From assembly GCA_019054805.1 (NCBI GenBank), contig JAHQIY010000002.1, positions 6,944,001 through 7,008,000 of the forward strand: 64,000 nt of DNA, written 5' to 3'. Origin of the DNA: Brachionus manjavacas (Eukaryota; Rotifera; Eurotatoria; Ploima; Brachionidae). Below the pieces are notes generated by a model. That model was not told the DNA's origin. It was given only the letters and a program-made list of their open reading frames with translations, and ran no database searches. Below, in pieces: positions 1 through 11,870 of this stretch. A program made the position numbers and the translations under genes. Each line of letters begins with the position of its first letter. The first letter of the stretch is position 1.

Positions 1-3000
1 CCTCCAGCAAACCGGGAGGTAATTTCGACCCATTTTCACCAGGCCCAACAGTGAAGAGCTCCAAACCGGAGTCAACAACAAAAACAGATAGTAATTTTAA
101 TGTAGATTGGACATCTGCTTTTGATCATCATAATGAAACAAATTCGGGCTTTGGAGTCGATAATGATCCATTCACTAGTTTAGACACCAAAAAATCTGAA
201 AAAGTCGATCCATTCGGGGCTTTTGGCTCGCCAAAAACAAATGTAAGCTTTGAAGACGTGTGGTCCAATGCACCAAAACCTCAAAGTAATTTAGAATCGG
301 TATTCGGTGAAATTCCAAAAAGTACATCTACCAATACGGGCTTTGGCCTAGATGATAACTGGGCGGCAAATTTAACTAGCCAAACTTCACCAACTAAAAC
401 CACTAACTTAAATACTAACGCTGCTGACTGGGCTGCGTTTACCGACGGTAGTTAACTAATTTCCTCTTAGTTAGAAATGTTTATAATTTTCAAATTTAGA
501 ATCTTCCAAATCATCGATCAAAAGCACTATAAGTTTTTTCAATGATAATCTTAAAATGCAGAGTCCATCGATTCCTAGTCACTCAGTGGCGAAACCGAAT
601 AAAACAAATTTACAGTCACCAACTGCCAATTGGGTTAAATTTAAAGCACTCTACACCTTTGAAGCAAGTCAAGGTGATGAACTATCAATTACTGAGGGAG
701 ATGTTCTCAATGTTTGTTTTACTAATTAATTTCGAATATTTTTGTAATAAAAATTAAAAAAAAAGGTTGATTTAAATTTTAGAGCCGATGATGGTTGGTT
801 GTTTGGAGAGTTTAAGGGAAAAAGTGGAATTTTTCCAGCTTCATTTACAATAAAATTAAGTGATTTAGAGTAAGCTGTATAAAAATAAACTTGGTTAAAA
901 GAAATTAATAATTATTCAAAAGAGCTATTCAAGAGGAAAATTTGGCTCCACAACAAGCATTGTCGATGGTCTCTAATGATTTTTCCCAATCAGCGCCACA
1001 AATCAATCCTGATAAGTAATTTTTCGAAAAATTTTAAATTTTTTATTTTAAATTTTTATATTTTATTTAAGACTGGTTACAGATATAAAGAGTAAATTTT
1101 TTTATTACTAAATCAAGTTTAAAAAATTGAGTATTTTTTTTTAAAGATTATTTTATATCCGTTTATGCATATATTTCTAATGAACCTGGCGATTTAAATT
1201 TTCGTGAATTCGAGGTAATAAATGTGATAAGCCGTAATGAAGATTGGTTAACAGGACAAATAGTGGGCTCTGGTATAGACCCATCGAATCCATTAAGATC
1301 AGGAATATTTCCAGCCAATTTCGTAGTGAAGTTTAATCTACCTGTTGACTACATTGGCAAGCACACAATATCAATGGCCACCGAGCCCTATGTAGCCCAG
1401 AATAGTGGCGAGTTATCCTTAGATCCCAGTTCAAATCAGTTAATTGCAATCAAGAAAATATCTCCTGATGCAAAATGGTCATTTGGAGAAACTTTTGTAA
1501 TTATCAAAAAAATCTTATTTTAAAAATTTTATTTTATTTCCAAAGGATATTAATAATCAAATACATCGGGGCTGGTTTCCGATCGCAGCTGCTACACCAT
1601 TAATCGATGCCGGCGCACCACCTGTTTACTCACCGGTAAATTTTTTTCTAAAAAAAAAATATTCTTATTTTTAAAATGAAAATTTTTCAGTCGAAAAGTA
1701 AAAATTCGAAAAATTCTCTAAAAATTTAAAGCTTTCTTGGCTCTATTCTTCTTTTTAATTTATTTTTAAAGGCTAAAGCGGAATCTGTAGCTCAAAACTT
1801 TTCAAATAACAGTATTAACAATGAGCTTAGAGGTGCAAATGATTCAAGCTTTAATCAGTCACCTCCGCCGCCTCAGGCACAAAAAGCGCTTTTTCCCAGC
1901 CTCCAAAATAATGATACTTTTAACACTCTAGAACCAAGTAAAATTGCTTTTTGATTACTAATTCTTAAAAATTTAATTAATAAAATCTGACATTAATTAA
2001 AAAGGAAAATCGGTCAATTCTTCGACCGCAAGTCCGGTGAATTCTAGCCAAACAGAATCCGCGGTTGCTCTAAAGCCTGTGGTCGATGAGCCCAAGACCG
2101 AGCCACAAACAGTGTCAGCAAGTGAACTGCCCAATGTGATTATAGACCGTGTGGTTGCATTGTACGATTTCGCAGCTCAAACACCAGAAGCAATTGGTTT
2201 TCCCAAAGATGCGATTATTAACATTCTGGAAAAATCAGGCGACTGGTGGCTAGGTGAATATAATGGCAAGATAGGAATTTTGCCATACAATTATGTTCAA
2301 TCAGTATCTCAAAAAACAGGTTTGTTTCATTAAATGTCTTCTAACAGGCTTAAATTTTTTATTCGCACGGCGGTTTGACGGACCTTAGAAATTGATTGAC
2401 TTATGCTTTGATTATCAGTTTTAGAAGGCTCCTTTTTGTTGTTTTAAATCATTATAGCTTCTAAATTTGGACTCAATTATTTTTATTCTTATTTAAATTG
2501 CTAAATGCGCTATAATTTTATTTTTATATCGATTTTTAAAAACTGAGTTTTAAAATTATTATAAAAATTAATTTTTTAGATATAATGGTAAATATGGATC
2601 ACTAAAACCTGATTTTTACTAACTATAAAATTTCCCGAATTAAGCATAATTAAAGCTTTTTTAATCACATCCTTCCGAACTATTTAAGTCAATTTTTTTA
2701 CTCAAACGTGTTGGATTTGAAAATTAAAAAAATTCTAAAATTCTTCAAATTCACGTATCAATTAAAAATTGACTTTTAGATAAAATATTTTTTAATGCAT
2801 GTTTGGTTTTCAATGCAATTAATTAGAGCTACACAACAAAACTCAACACGATTGTTTTCAAAATTTTAATTTATTGATACAATACTTAAAAAGAAATTTA
2901 ATTCTGGGCAGCATATTTTGCATGAATTTGATTCTAAATACAAACTAAACTAAAATAAAAATTCAAAAAACATAAAAAATATCATTTTTTATTTTAAAAT

Positions 3001-6000
3001 AACCCACGAAATATTTTATTTTCAAAAACAAAATTATTTATAAAATTGCAAGAGAAAATCAGAAAATTTTTTGTTTATTATTGATCGTATGGCATTAGTC
3101 TTTGCTTCTCTTACTACTAAAACAGATTATTAGACTCCTATTTGAATCAATATAATCACTGGTTTAGTGATTTAAGTCAAAATTTTTGTTCATTATTTAA
3201 AAAAAGTCACAAAATACTTTTTCTATTAATTTCTAAGTTAAAAAAATTCCTAATATAATTATTTTTTTTAAATTGTATCAATAAATTGAAAGAGTTGTGT
3301 TTGGAGTAATGAATAAAATAAATAGTTATTATTAAAGTGGGCTGTTTTTTCAAGTGTCTAAAAAATTAAATTTTAGCCCTGCTAACTGCTTTTCTATCAG
3401 GATCAAAAATTGTGATTATAAATTGTTGTTAAAGCTTTTAAAAATTAATTTTTTTATTTTTCAAAAATTTTTTTTCCGGTGATGGCACTTAAGGAAACGT
3501 CTTATCGTCGTCGAACGAATTGAAAATTTGAGTCATGGACCCAAATGTCTTAAAATCTAAAACACATTGTTATTTAAGGATAAACTGAGTGTCTCAAACA
3601 AACATCTAATGACTGATATTTAGCTAATTTGAATTTATATGGCTAAACGAAACCAAGCGATCAAGACCATAATGAGAATATCAGGACAATTTTTATTTTT
3701 TGTTTATTTTAAATAATCATTTTTTTATTGAGAACCCTTTTGAGAAAATACAATTTTTATATATTTTATTCTTGTGATTTAGTCTACGAGAATTAATTTA
3801 CAAATAAAGTTTATGTATTTTATTTTCCGCAATTTCGCTTCTTTTTATTGTTTCGCACACTTTCCTTCAAGAGAACTCTATTGACCGAGTTTTTTTTCAA
3901 ATTTTGGAAAATAAATAAATTAATTTTTAAAAAATTATTATACAACAATTTCTTTTTTAAATTACGGTCTTCTCTTTTCACTAATTACCCTGAGATGCAA
4001 GCTCACACACAAACACACACAAACCGAGGGCTCGTATTGATTTTCAAAGCAAATGGATTAAATTCCAGGTTAATAAATAGGTATAGAATATGAATAAACA
4101 TTTATTTATGAAAAAGGAAATATATTAAAAATGTGAGACCAAATATTCGTATTAAATATCGATTCAAAATTGATGTCCTCTTAAAGCTGCTAGATTTTAC
4201 AAACAACTTAAAATCCGAAAAGCAAATTAAAATCTTGTTTACTCAGAATTTTAGCTCTCTCATTTTTCTCTTAGTCATAAATAAAAAATTCAATTTAATT
4301 TTATGACAAACGAAGACCTGAGAGCTAATTATTTGACCCATTCGTTAAGAAGCTTACAAAAAATAGCCAACACAATCACGCATACTCACTCGGCTTCCCT
4401 TCATTAAGATTAATTATTGAATAAAAGATCGCAAATTTTATTTTTTTTTTATTTTTTAATCTTCTAAACCAGTTGAGGACAAAAAAATTGGTCTTTACAC
4501 TAACTCAAAAAAAAACACCCAAAGGACACAAGAAAACAATATAAAAACAAAATTTATCTATCTTTTTAACTAATTTTTAATAACTAGCCTGCTCCAGTTT
4601 AAAATTGGGAGCAAAGTAAACAACTTTTAAACTAAAATAAGCACGATTGAATTTCCAGTTTTAGTGGGTGTACAAAAATAGGAAACCAGATGACACTTAA
4701 TTAAAAAATTTAATTGAATTTCAAATATTAATTGTTAAATATTTTATTTAAAAAAAAAAGAAAAATTAAAGAGCAAACATGATGCGGTAAGAGGTAGGTA
4801 GGGATCAACAATTCGGCATTCACGTATCTTATTTTGGCAAATATTAAAAAATATCTTTATTTGCATGCTCATATATTTCAATGGTATCCTATTTTTGCTT
4901 ATGTAATACACAATTTACCTGTCCTTATCGGAAATACGCGACATTTTTTAAGAATTCAATAAAGAATTTAATTATATTCTAATTTACCTTTGAGCATAGT
5001 AGGTATAATAAAGCTCTATAATCCCGAAACAACTAAATCAACTTGAAATTGTTGGTTAAATAATATTTTTTTATCGTTTTTGCATTGAGTTTCTCTCTTA
5101 AGTTTCAATTGGAAAAATTACAATCTTTTTGTTGTCGAGCTCAACCTAAATTTTATGTATTTTTTCTATAATTTTTTAGTTACAAAACGAGAAAATACGA
5201 GTTTTCTTACAAATAGAAGTGTTAGTTTGCAAAACCTGAGCAATCGTCAATCATTTCCGAGAAGATCCGGCATTCAATCGGCCACATACGAGAACACCGA
5301 TCAATTAGAGGACATAAATGTTTATGTAAATAGCGATTTTGAGAGTGTTCTTGGGGATAACTTGGCTTCTAGTGACATAACTAGCCTGGACTCGTTTAGC
5401 CAAGACGATATGGCTACAAAAAACAAAATGCGCTTTGACATAATCAGCGAAATACATCAAACTGAAAAAAATTATATCAAAAATCTCAAATTAATCGTCG
5501 AAGTAATTAAAATAAAAATAATTTTTTTCTAACTTTCTTTTTCATCAGAACTACAAAAATCCTCTGGAACAAAAAAAACTCCTGCCACTCATTGAGCTTG
5601 ATACTTTATTTCTAAATATTGAAGATATCATTTCAGTTAATGTCAGATTTTACAAGTAATTTTTTTAATTAATAAAATTTTGATAAATATTTTTTTCAAA
5701 TTCCAATTGTAAGTTCTTTGTCACGGAGGATTGATGAAGCCAAGCAGACTGATCAGGTTGCCAGAATCTCACAGTCTTTTATAGACTATGTAATTTTTTG
5801 TTTTTTTTTCTCATCAATTTTTTTGGTCAAATGGACTGTTTTTAAGTTACCAAAAATGCAGATCTATGTTAACTATGTAAGCTCATTGAACCAAAACGTG
5901 GATCTAATAAACGAAAAAATAAAAACTTCTCAAGAAATAGCGGCAATATTTGGAGTATATATTTACCATTAATGATGACCATTTTTTCAAATGAAGTTTT

Positions 6001-8728
6001 TGTTTAAGAATGGGGGAAGTTCTTCGGATTTTTTTTTCAACAAATTGCGTCTCCTTCCAATGCAACGTTTACCATTGTATTCCCTATTAGTCGAAAAATT
6101 GATCAAGTATACACCAGATGTAGAAGAAGAATTTCAAAATTTGAAAATGGCTCATAGATTAATAGTTGACTTAATTAAATCAGTAAATAACGAGCGTGGT
6201 AAAAAGGAAGACTTGGAAAAATTAGAATGGCTGGATGATCACATCAATGTCAGAGGAACTGTAAGAATTTAGTATGTTTATCAACAAAAAATAAATATTT
6301 ATTTTTTTAGGGTTTTAAATTCAAATCCTCAACGAATATGATGGGGCCTCGCAAACTTTGCTATTATGGACCCTTTGTAAAAGTATTAGCTTTTTTATTA
6401 AATTTAATATTAAGAAGACCTCGATATTTTTAAGCTAGATATCTAGGTTAAACTGAGCATTAGAGTTTATTTAATGAATAAAATGATGATTTGCATTGAT
6501 GCCTTTGAATAAAAAATAATACTCTTCAGAAAATGCTTCTAAATCTTTTAAGGAAGAATTTTTAAAGAAAAATGAATAATCGTTTGTTCAGCTCTTGAGT
6601 CAGATTTGGCAACTTATTTTTTAATCAATTATGAATTATTTTAAGAATGATATATTTGTGTTCAAAAATTAAAAAAATTAAATACGGTTTATTAATTTAA
6701 ATTAGTCTATTTTTCAAAACATAGTTAAAATTGATTTAAATAATATTTAAATAAAGTTTTTAAAAAAATCGACTAATTTCATAGGATTTCAAAATAAATT
6801 AGACTTCTTACAATTTTCCCACAAAATTAAAAAAAAAAATTTCTTGAACGATTCCGAAAAATGAATCTTAAAATTACTATTAAGTAATAAAAAAATTTGA
6901 AAAATTATATTGGAGTAAAAAATACTATTTAATTTTTATTTAATCGGTTTAACTTCAGCGTCAATTAATACCTAACCCTAAATCTATTTCTCTTCTAAAA
7001 CCCAATATTCACCTCTTCGATTTCATTGAGTGATTTATAAATTTATATAATTAAATCAATTTTATTTAATTAAATTCCGTGATTTAATTTTTTTTTAATA
7101 GTTTTCACTTCAGCGTCAAAATATATGATATGTTGATAAAATAATAGTATAGTTACTATATTTATTGAGATTTTGTCTTTTTTTCATTTAATTTAATTTA
7201 ACTTATATGTAATGTCAAACTTTATTAGAAGAAACTCAAATTTTTTATTAGTCAAGTTTAGAGTGCATTTTCAATTGGAAGCAAAGAATTTATTTGATGT
7301 GATATATTTTGTTTTGAATTATATCCGCACGTAAATTTTGAATATTATTTCATATATTTTTATACGTCATTTTTTGGCGTTTTAACTCGAATTAAATAAA
7401 ATATAAAAAATATTTTGTATTCTGATTATAAAAAAATTGATAAAATAAATTTCACTTTATTTGAATTAAATAAAATAAATTTCACTAAATGGATGATTAA
7501 TAATTATTTGATGTAATTCATTTTATTCAACATGTGACAAAAAATCCAAATTTTTTTTCTTCTTGTTTTACTCATTCTTTTCTAAAAATTTTTGGTACAT
7601 CTTTTGTTAATACCATTAGTTTAGTTCAAATTTAGACAAAAGTTAGATCGATCTTATTATTAGATCTAATATTGAATATTCTGAATAAAAAAGTAGCATT
7701 TCCAGTGAAAACTCTCTAATAAAAATCACTTTATTCTAGTTATAATAGATAACTAACAAAATTTAAAAAATTAAATTTTAAATAGATACATAATTAAATG
7801 TGATAAACTATTTTATTTTTTTAGGATAGCGGAAAAGAGCTCTATGGGTTTTTATTCAATGATACATTGGTAATTGCCGAATCGAATGATATTCTAATCA
7901 GTGAAATATTTAAACCAAAATCAAGCCAAAAATCTTTGCAATTTCAACTATATAAACCGGTAAATTTAAATTTTATTAATTTAAATTTTTATCCAAAAAT
8001 TAAAAACTTTTAAAGCCAATTTTATTGGAAAATTTGAATGTTGTCCAAGCCAAGCAGAGCACGACCACGTCTGACTGCTCATTTCAGCTGATTATTTGGG
8101 AAAAAGAATATACATTTAAAACTACAAATCCCACCTTAAGGTAATTCTAACAAAATATTCTTCAAAATTCACAGTTAAGATAAAACTTAGGAATGAATGG
8201 ATGAAGCAACTTCAAAAATCCATTGAACTTTACAAGCAAAAAAAGCGGAGTATTATTCATTCAATAAGTGCAAGTAAACTTGGTAAAAAATTTTAGTTTA
8301 TTTTTATTTTGTATTTACTAGCTAATCTGTCTCAAAAAGCAGCGATCGGAAGACTGTTGGTTTTAGTAATGGAAGCACAGGATTTAATGCTGGAGCCATC
8401 TAATGATCGTGCTATTTTTTGTGAGGCCAGTCTAGGCCTGCAGAAATTTAGTACTCCGTCCATCAATTCGGCTAATCCCAAATGGAATACGTCAATGCAA
8501 TTTCAAATATATGATCTTAACAAGGATGTAGTGAATGTTATGGTTTATGACAAAAAAATTTATAAACCCAACATATTTTTGGGTAAGACTGAGCTTAAAA
8601 TTTATCAAATTTTCCGCGAACAAATGAAAGACAATCAAGAGAGTAATCCCATCACCAGGATGTTTCGAATGAGCAATGTTCCGAATGGAAAAATAATGCT
8701 AAAGATGAGCATTAGTATTTACAAGTAA
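1..8728 (+). CDS. ITSN: Intersectin (endocytic scaffold / Rho-family GEF), 5'-partial, 19 exons
   Basis: Intersectins scaffold clathrin-mediated endocytosis, and the long form activates Cdc42 through its DH-PH module. The 5' end (EH domains, coiled coil) lies outside the window. Exons inferred from GT-AG sites and continuous phase: 1-447, 500-711, 766-869, 923-1015, 1072-1091, 1147-1496, 1546-1635, 1772-1937, 2005-2319, 5180-5502, 5549-5655, 5714-5789, 5862-5954, 5997-6260, 6311-6382, 7825-7959, 8016-8140, 8191-8282, 8322-8728 (TAA). The first exon carries several DPF motifs, typical AP-2 ear ligands. Four SH3 domains follow (ALYTFEAS..., VYAYISNE..., TEPYVAQN..., ALYDFAAQ...), then the DH domain (KNKMRFDIISEIHQTEKNY and LLPMQRLPLYSLL), PH (KELYGFLFND) and C2 (RLLVLVMEAQDLM to the end). 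Vertebrate intersectin has five SH3 domains and fly Dap160 has four without DH-PH-C2, so this is an intermediate layout. The identity is secure; single exon edges, especially 5997, are inferred. Confidence 0.93.
2320..5179 (+). other. Large intersectin intron between SH3-D and DH, no feature found
   Basis: This intron of about 2.86 kb is AT-rich. I looked for a fifth SH3 domain (ALYDY-like start, WW pair, P-x-NYV end) and found none. A short CA-rich patch lies near 4004-4024. No RNA gene or transposon protein is visible. Confidence 0.6.
7097..7580 (+). repeat. 484-bp dispersed repeat, copy in an intersectin intron
   Basis: This block matches 9917-10400 in the same orientation, at a constant offset of 2820 bases and with only a few substitutions. 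It begins at AATAGTTTTCACTTC and ends at ACTCATTCTTT. No coding potential, clear terminal inverted repeats or target duplication could be seen. A short internal repetition (AAATAAATTTCACT twice, near 7443 and 7480) is present. It lies in the 1.44-kb PH intron (6383-7824). Confidence 0.85.
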
Positions 8729-9419
8729 AAAACAGTATTTAGGGTTTGATACGCAAAAGCACATGATTATTTTTCTTGGATTATTAGGTGAAAAAGTACA
8801 TATTAGTCGCAAGACTTTGATCTCTAGTCAAGATTATAATTCAATCGGCTCATAACGAAACACAACAAATTTCGTACAACTTTTAATTAATCAAAATTTA
8901 TAGGAAATTTTTTGTTAATAATTTATTCTGAATTTTTATAAGAATTTATTTTTTACGAATAAAATTTTATAGTTTTTTACTTCTATTTTAGTTTTTCAAC
9001 TTAAATTCTACTCACAATTTGTTTGATTTTGAATAAAATTTTTCTTTTGTTTAGCGCGGCTCTTTTTGTGTTTAAACCAGACTGGATCATTAATATTGAC
9101 ATATTTCTATTGACACGCTTTTTAATTTAATTCGACATTTTCAAATTAACATTAAAATTAAATATCTAGAAATATAAAGTGTTTTTTTAATAAAATATTA
9201 CTTAAATCCAAGCTAATTTAATAATTATCAAACAAAAAGAATAAAACCTGAAAAGAGGACTGAATTGTTCCAATTTCTATATTTAAATTAAAAATTGAAG
9301 TAATTTATCCATTTTAATAAAAAATTAAAAAAATTAAAAGGGTAAATTAATTTAAATTGATCTATTTTTTATTTTAACCAAAAAACAGTAAATCTAAATG
9401 AAATTGAAATTGACAAAAT
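8729..9419. other. Intersectin 3' flank, AT-rich
   Basis: This holds the presumed 3' UTR of intersectin and AT-rich DNA. No further gene is visible. Confidence 0.5.
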
Positions 9420-9870
9420 TGTTTGTATAAAAACCAAGGTCATACAGAGAGTAAGAACTTATCTCTACTTCATCCACTTTTCTTCAATAAATTCGATATA
9501 AACCCACATTCCCCAATTGGTAAACCGAAATAAACTACATTTTGAACATGAGATTACTTTTATATTTAGAGTAAAGTAAGGTAGATCCTTAGCTTAACTT
9601 TTTTGGTTCAATAGAGCTGCAGACTTATTTGCATTAAAATCAATTTTCCAACGTTTTGAAAAAACTTCATATTTTTCAAGATGTTGTTGTTACTGTGCAA
9701 TTTAAGGTCACAATAACAAATTATCATCGCAATAAGTATTATTGAAAGATTTGTTCGATTAATTTTTGCACCCACGTTCAATTCTTTGCAGTCATTAAAG
9801 AGGTCGAAAATAATACACCACCTTGTTTAAAACCTTCAGTCGTACTTATCATATAACTTTTCATTTAAAA
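9420..9870 (-). pseudogene. Decayed LINE reverse-transcriptase fragment
   Basis: Read on the minus strand, the segment keeps several short pieces typical of a non-LTR reverse transcriptase. They are GFKQGGVL near 9830, a degraded active-site region, HLEKYEVFSKRWKIDFNAN near 9640-9700 and VYFGLPIGECGFISN near 9500-9545. In-frame stops and frame changes separate them. It is an old, dead insertion between intersectin and cyclin B. Confidence 0.75.
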
Positions 9871-9916
9871 TAGAATTTAATTTAATAATTTAATTTAATT
9901 AAATTTAATTTTTTCT

Positions 9917-10400
9917 AATAGTTTTCACTTCAGCGTCAAAATATATGATATGTTGATAAAATAATAGTATAGTTACTATATTTATTGAGATTTTGTCTTT
10001 TTTTCATTTAATTTAATATAACTTATATGTAATGTCAAACTTTATTAGAAGAAACTCAAATTTTTTATTAGTCAAGTTTAGAGTGCATTTTCAATTGGAA
10101 GCAAAGAATTTATTTGATGTGATATATTTTGTTTTGAATTATATCCGCACGTAAATTTTGAATATTATTTCATATATTTTTATACGTCATTTTTTGGCGT
10201 TTTAACTCGAATTAAATAAAATAAAAAAAATATTTTGTATTCTGATTATAAAAAAATTGATAAAATAAATTTCACTTTATTTGAATTAAATAAAATAAAT
10301 TTCACTAAATGGATGATTAATAATTATTTGATGTAATTAATTTTATTCAACATCTAACAAAAAATCCAAATTTTTTTTCTTCTTGTTTTACTCATTCTTT
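9917..10400 (+). repeat. 484-bp dispersed repeat, intergenic copy
   Basis: Second copy of the block at 7097-7580, nearly identical and of the same length. Differences seen include base changes near 10018, 10223, 10340 and 10354. The flanks of the two copies differ, so this is a transposed or duplicated unit and not part of a longer duplication. Its class is unknown. Confidence 0.85.
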
Positions 10401-11870
10401 GACTTTATATATTCAAATTTTCAGCAAGCAAGTTGAAAGGAGGTTTTCCTTCTCGTATGAGCCTGGCAAGGCTACTCTCTTAAATTTTACTTTAAATATA
10501 TATATTCTAAAAAAAAATATGGTCCAAACTAGTTGAATAAAAATCAAGAATTAACAGGAAAAAAAATAAAAAAGAACTAAAATTCACTATGGTTAACAAC
10601 AGCTGATTAAACTTGGCTTTGACGACCAAATTGTTTCTTTGTTGGTCCAGTATTATTAAGCTGGCTTTTGGTTAAACCCCAAAATATTGTCAAATAAGTC
10701 AAGATTAAAATCTAAATGATATTAAATGATATTAAAACACAAACAATCATGATAAACATGATTGTTTGTGTTTTCAAACACATTTGAATCTGTTATCTAA
10801 CTAGATTTAAATTTAAATTTATAAATTAATTTTTTGTAAATTTTATTTAATTTATTTAAAATTATTTGTATCTAGCATTCAAGATTTAACTTAAATAGAT
10901 ATTCAAAAATTTAGTTCGGAAAAAGTATTACGATTAAAAAATCGATCTTCCAACAGTTGTTTTGGAAATCAAAAAATTCAAAATAAACTTTACAAAAAAG
11001 CAGTTTTTGAAATTTAATTTCAATAAAATTAGAAAACTTTAAATGAAAAAACATATGGACTAATTTCTTTGTTAGAAAAAAATTAGCAGGCTGGAAACCA
11101 TAATGGATGGGATCTATGATAGTATCAAGTTATAATTGCAAATTTTTAATACAAATAAGAAAATATTTGTGATTAAAAAATGCTTTTTTCGCTTGAAATA
11201 AAAATTTTATGGAACTTTTATTAAATCAGCTAATTAATCAATAATTTAACATTAGTAATATCTTATCGACAAATAACTCTTTAGACACGTTTATTTTTTC
11301 CCTAAAATTAAGATAAAAAATAAAATTATATGAGTATTTTTTTTCAAATAAAATTAAGATAAAATTTTAAAAAATTGTTTATTTTTTATAAAATCTTTAT
11401 TTCATTTAATTTTCTTATAAATGACTACTACATTAGTTTAAAAAGAAAATATTGAAAAAATTAACAAACTAATTTGAAATAAAAGAAATACATTTTTTTT
11501 GTAATTTTAATTTCTAGAGTAAGTGTAGCGAATCTCCGAGGCAAATTGAATCAATTGAACGAAATCCTCAAAACGAAAAATAAAACTAACCTTAATAAAT
11601 TATAAACGGTTGAATACATTTTTATGTTCATTGAAGATACCGGTTAAAGGTAATTAAATTCAAGTTAATTTTTTTCTCGTCGGACCGCGCTCGAATATAT
11701 TCGAACTCGTCTCACAGACACTACCAAATTACAAAGACAAACAATATCATTTTTTTATTACAATAGAGTAGAAAATTAATCATAAAAAAATACAAAATTA
11801 AACAAAAACCTAAATTACATTACCTGAGATTGATAGTAACAATTAACAATTAATAATTTTATAAAATTTT
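10401..11870. other. Intergenic DNA downstream of cyclin B
   Basis: AT-rich non-coding DNA. Bases 10425-10480 resemble, loosely, the 3' UTR of LINE A at 48730-48790 (a GGTTTTCCTTC core followed by AAGGCT), so a LINE tail relic is possible. A perfect hairpin at 10734-10774 is listed separately. Nothing else is recognised. Confidence 0.4.
10734..10774. repeat. Perfect 18-bp inverted repeat, 5-nt loop
   Basis: The left arm 10734-10751 (AAAACACAAACAATCATG) is exactly complementary to 10757-10774, with the loop ATAAA between. The flanks show no gene. The loop is too short for a typical miRNA precursor. It may be a small fold-back element or an end of a decayed repeat. Confidence 0.85.

Noticed and set aside
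542..757. A separate small gene at 542-757
   Set aside because: It is an out-of-frame reading of the intersectin SH3-A exon (500-711).
2320..5179. A fifth SH3 domain hidden in the large intersectin intron
   Set aside because: No stretch with the SH3 start, tryptophan pair and proline/tyrosine end could be read in any frame.
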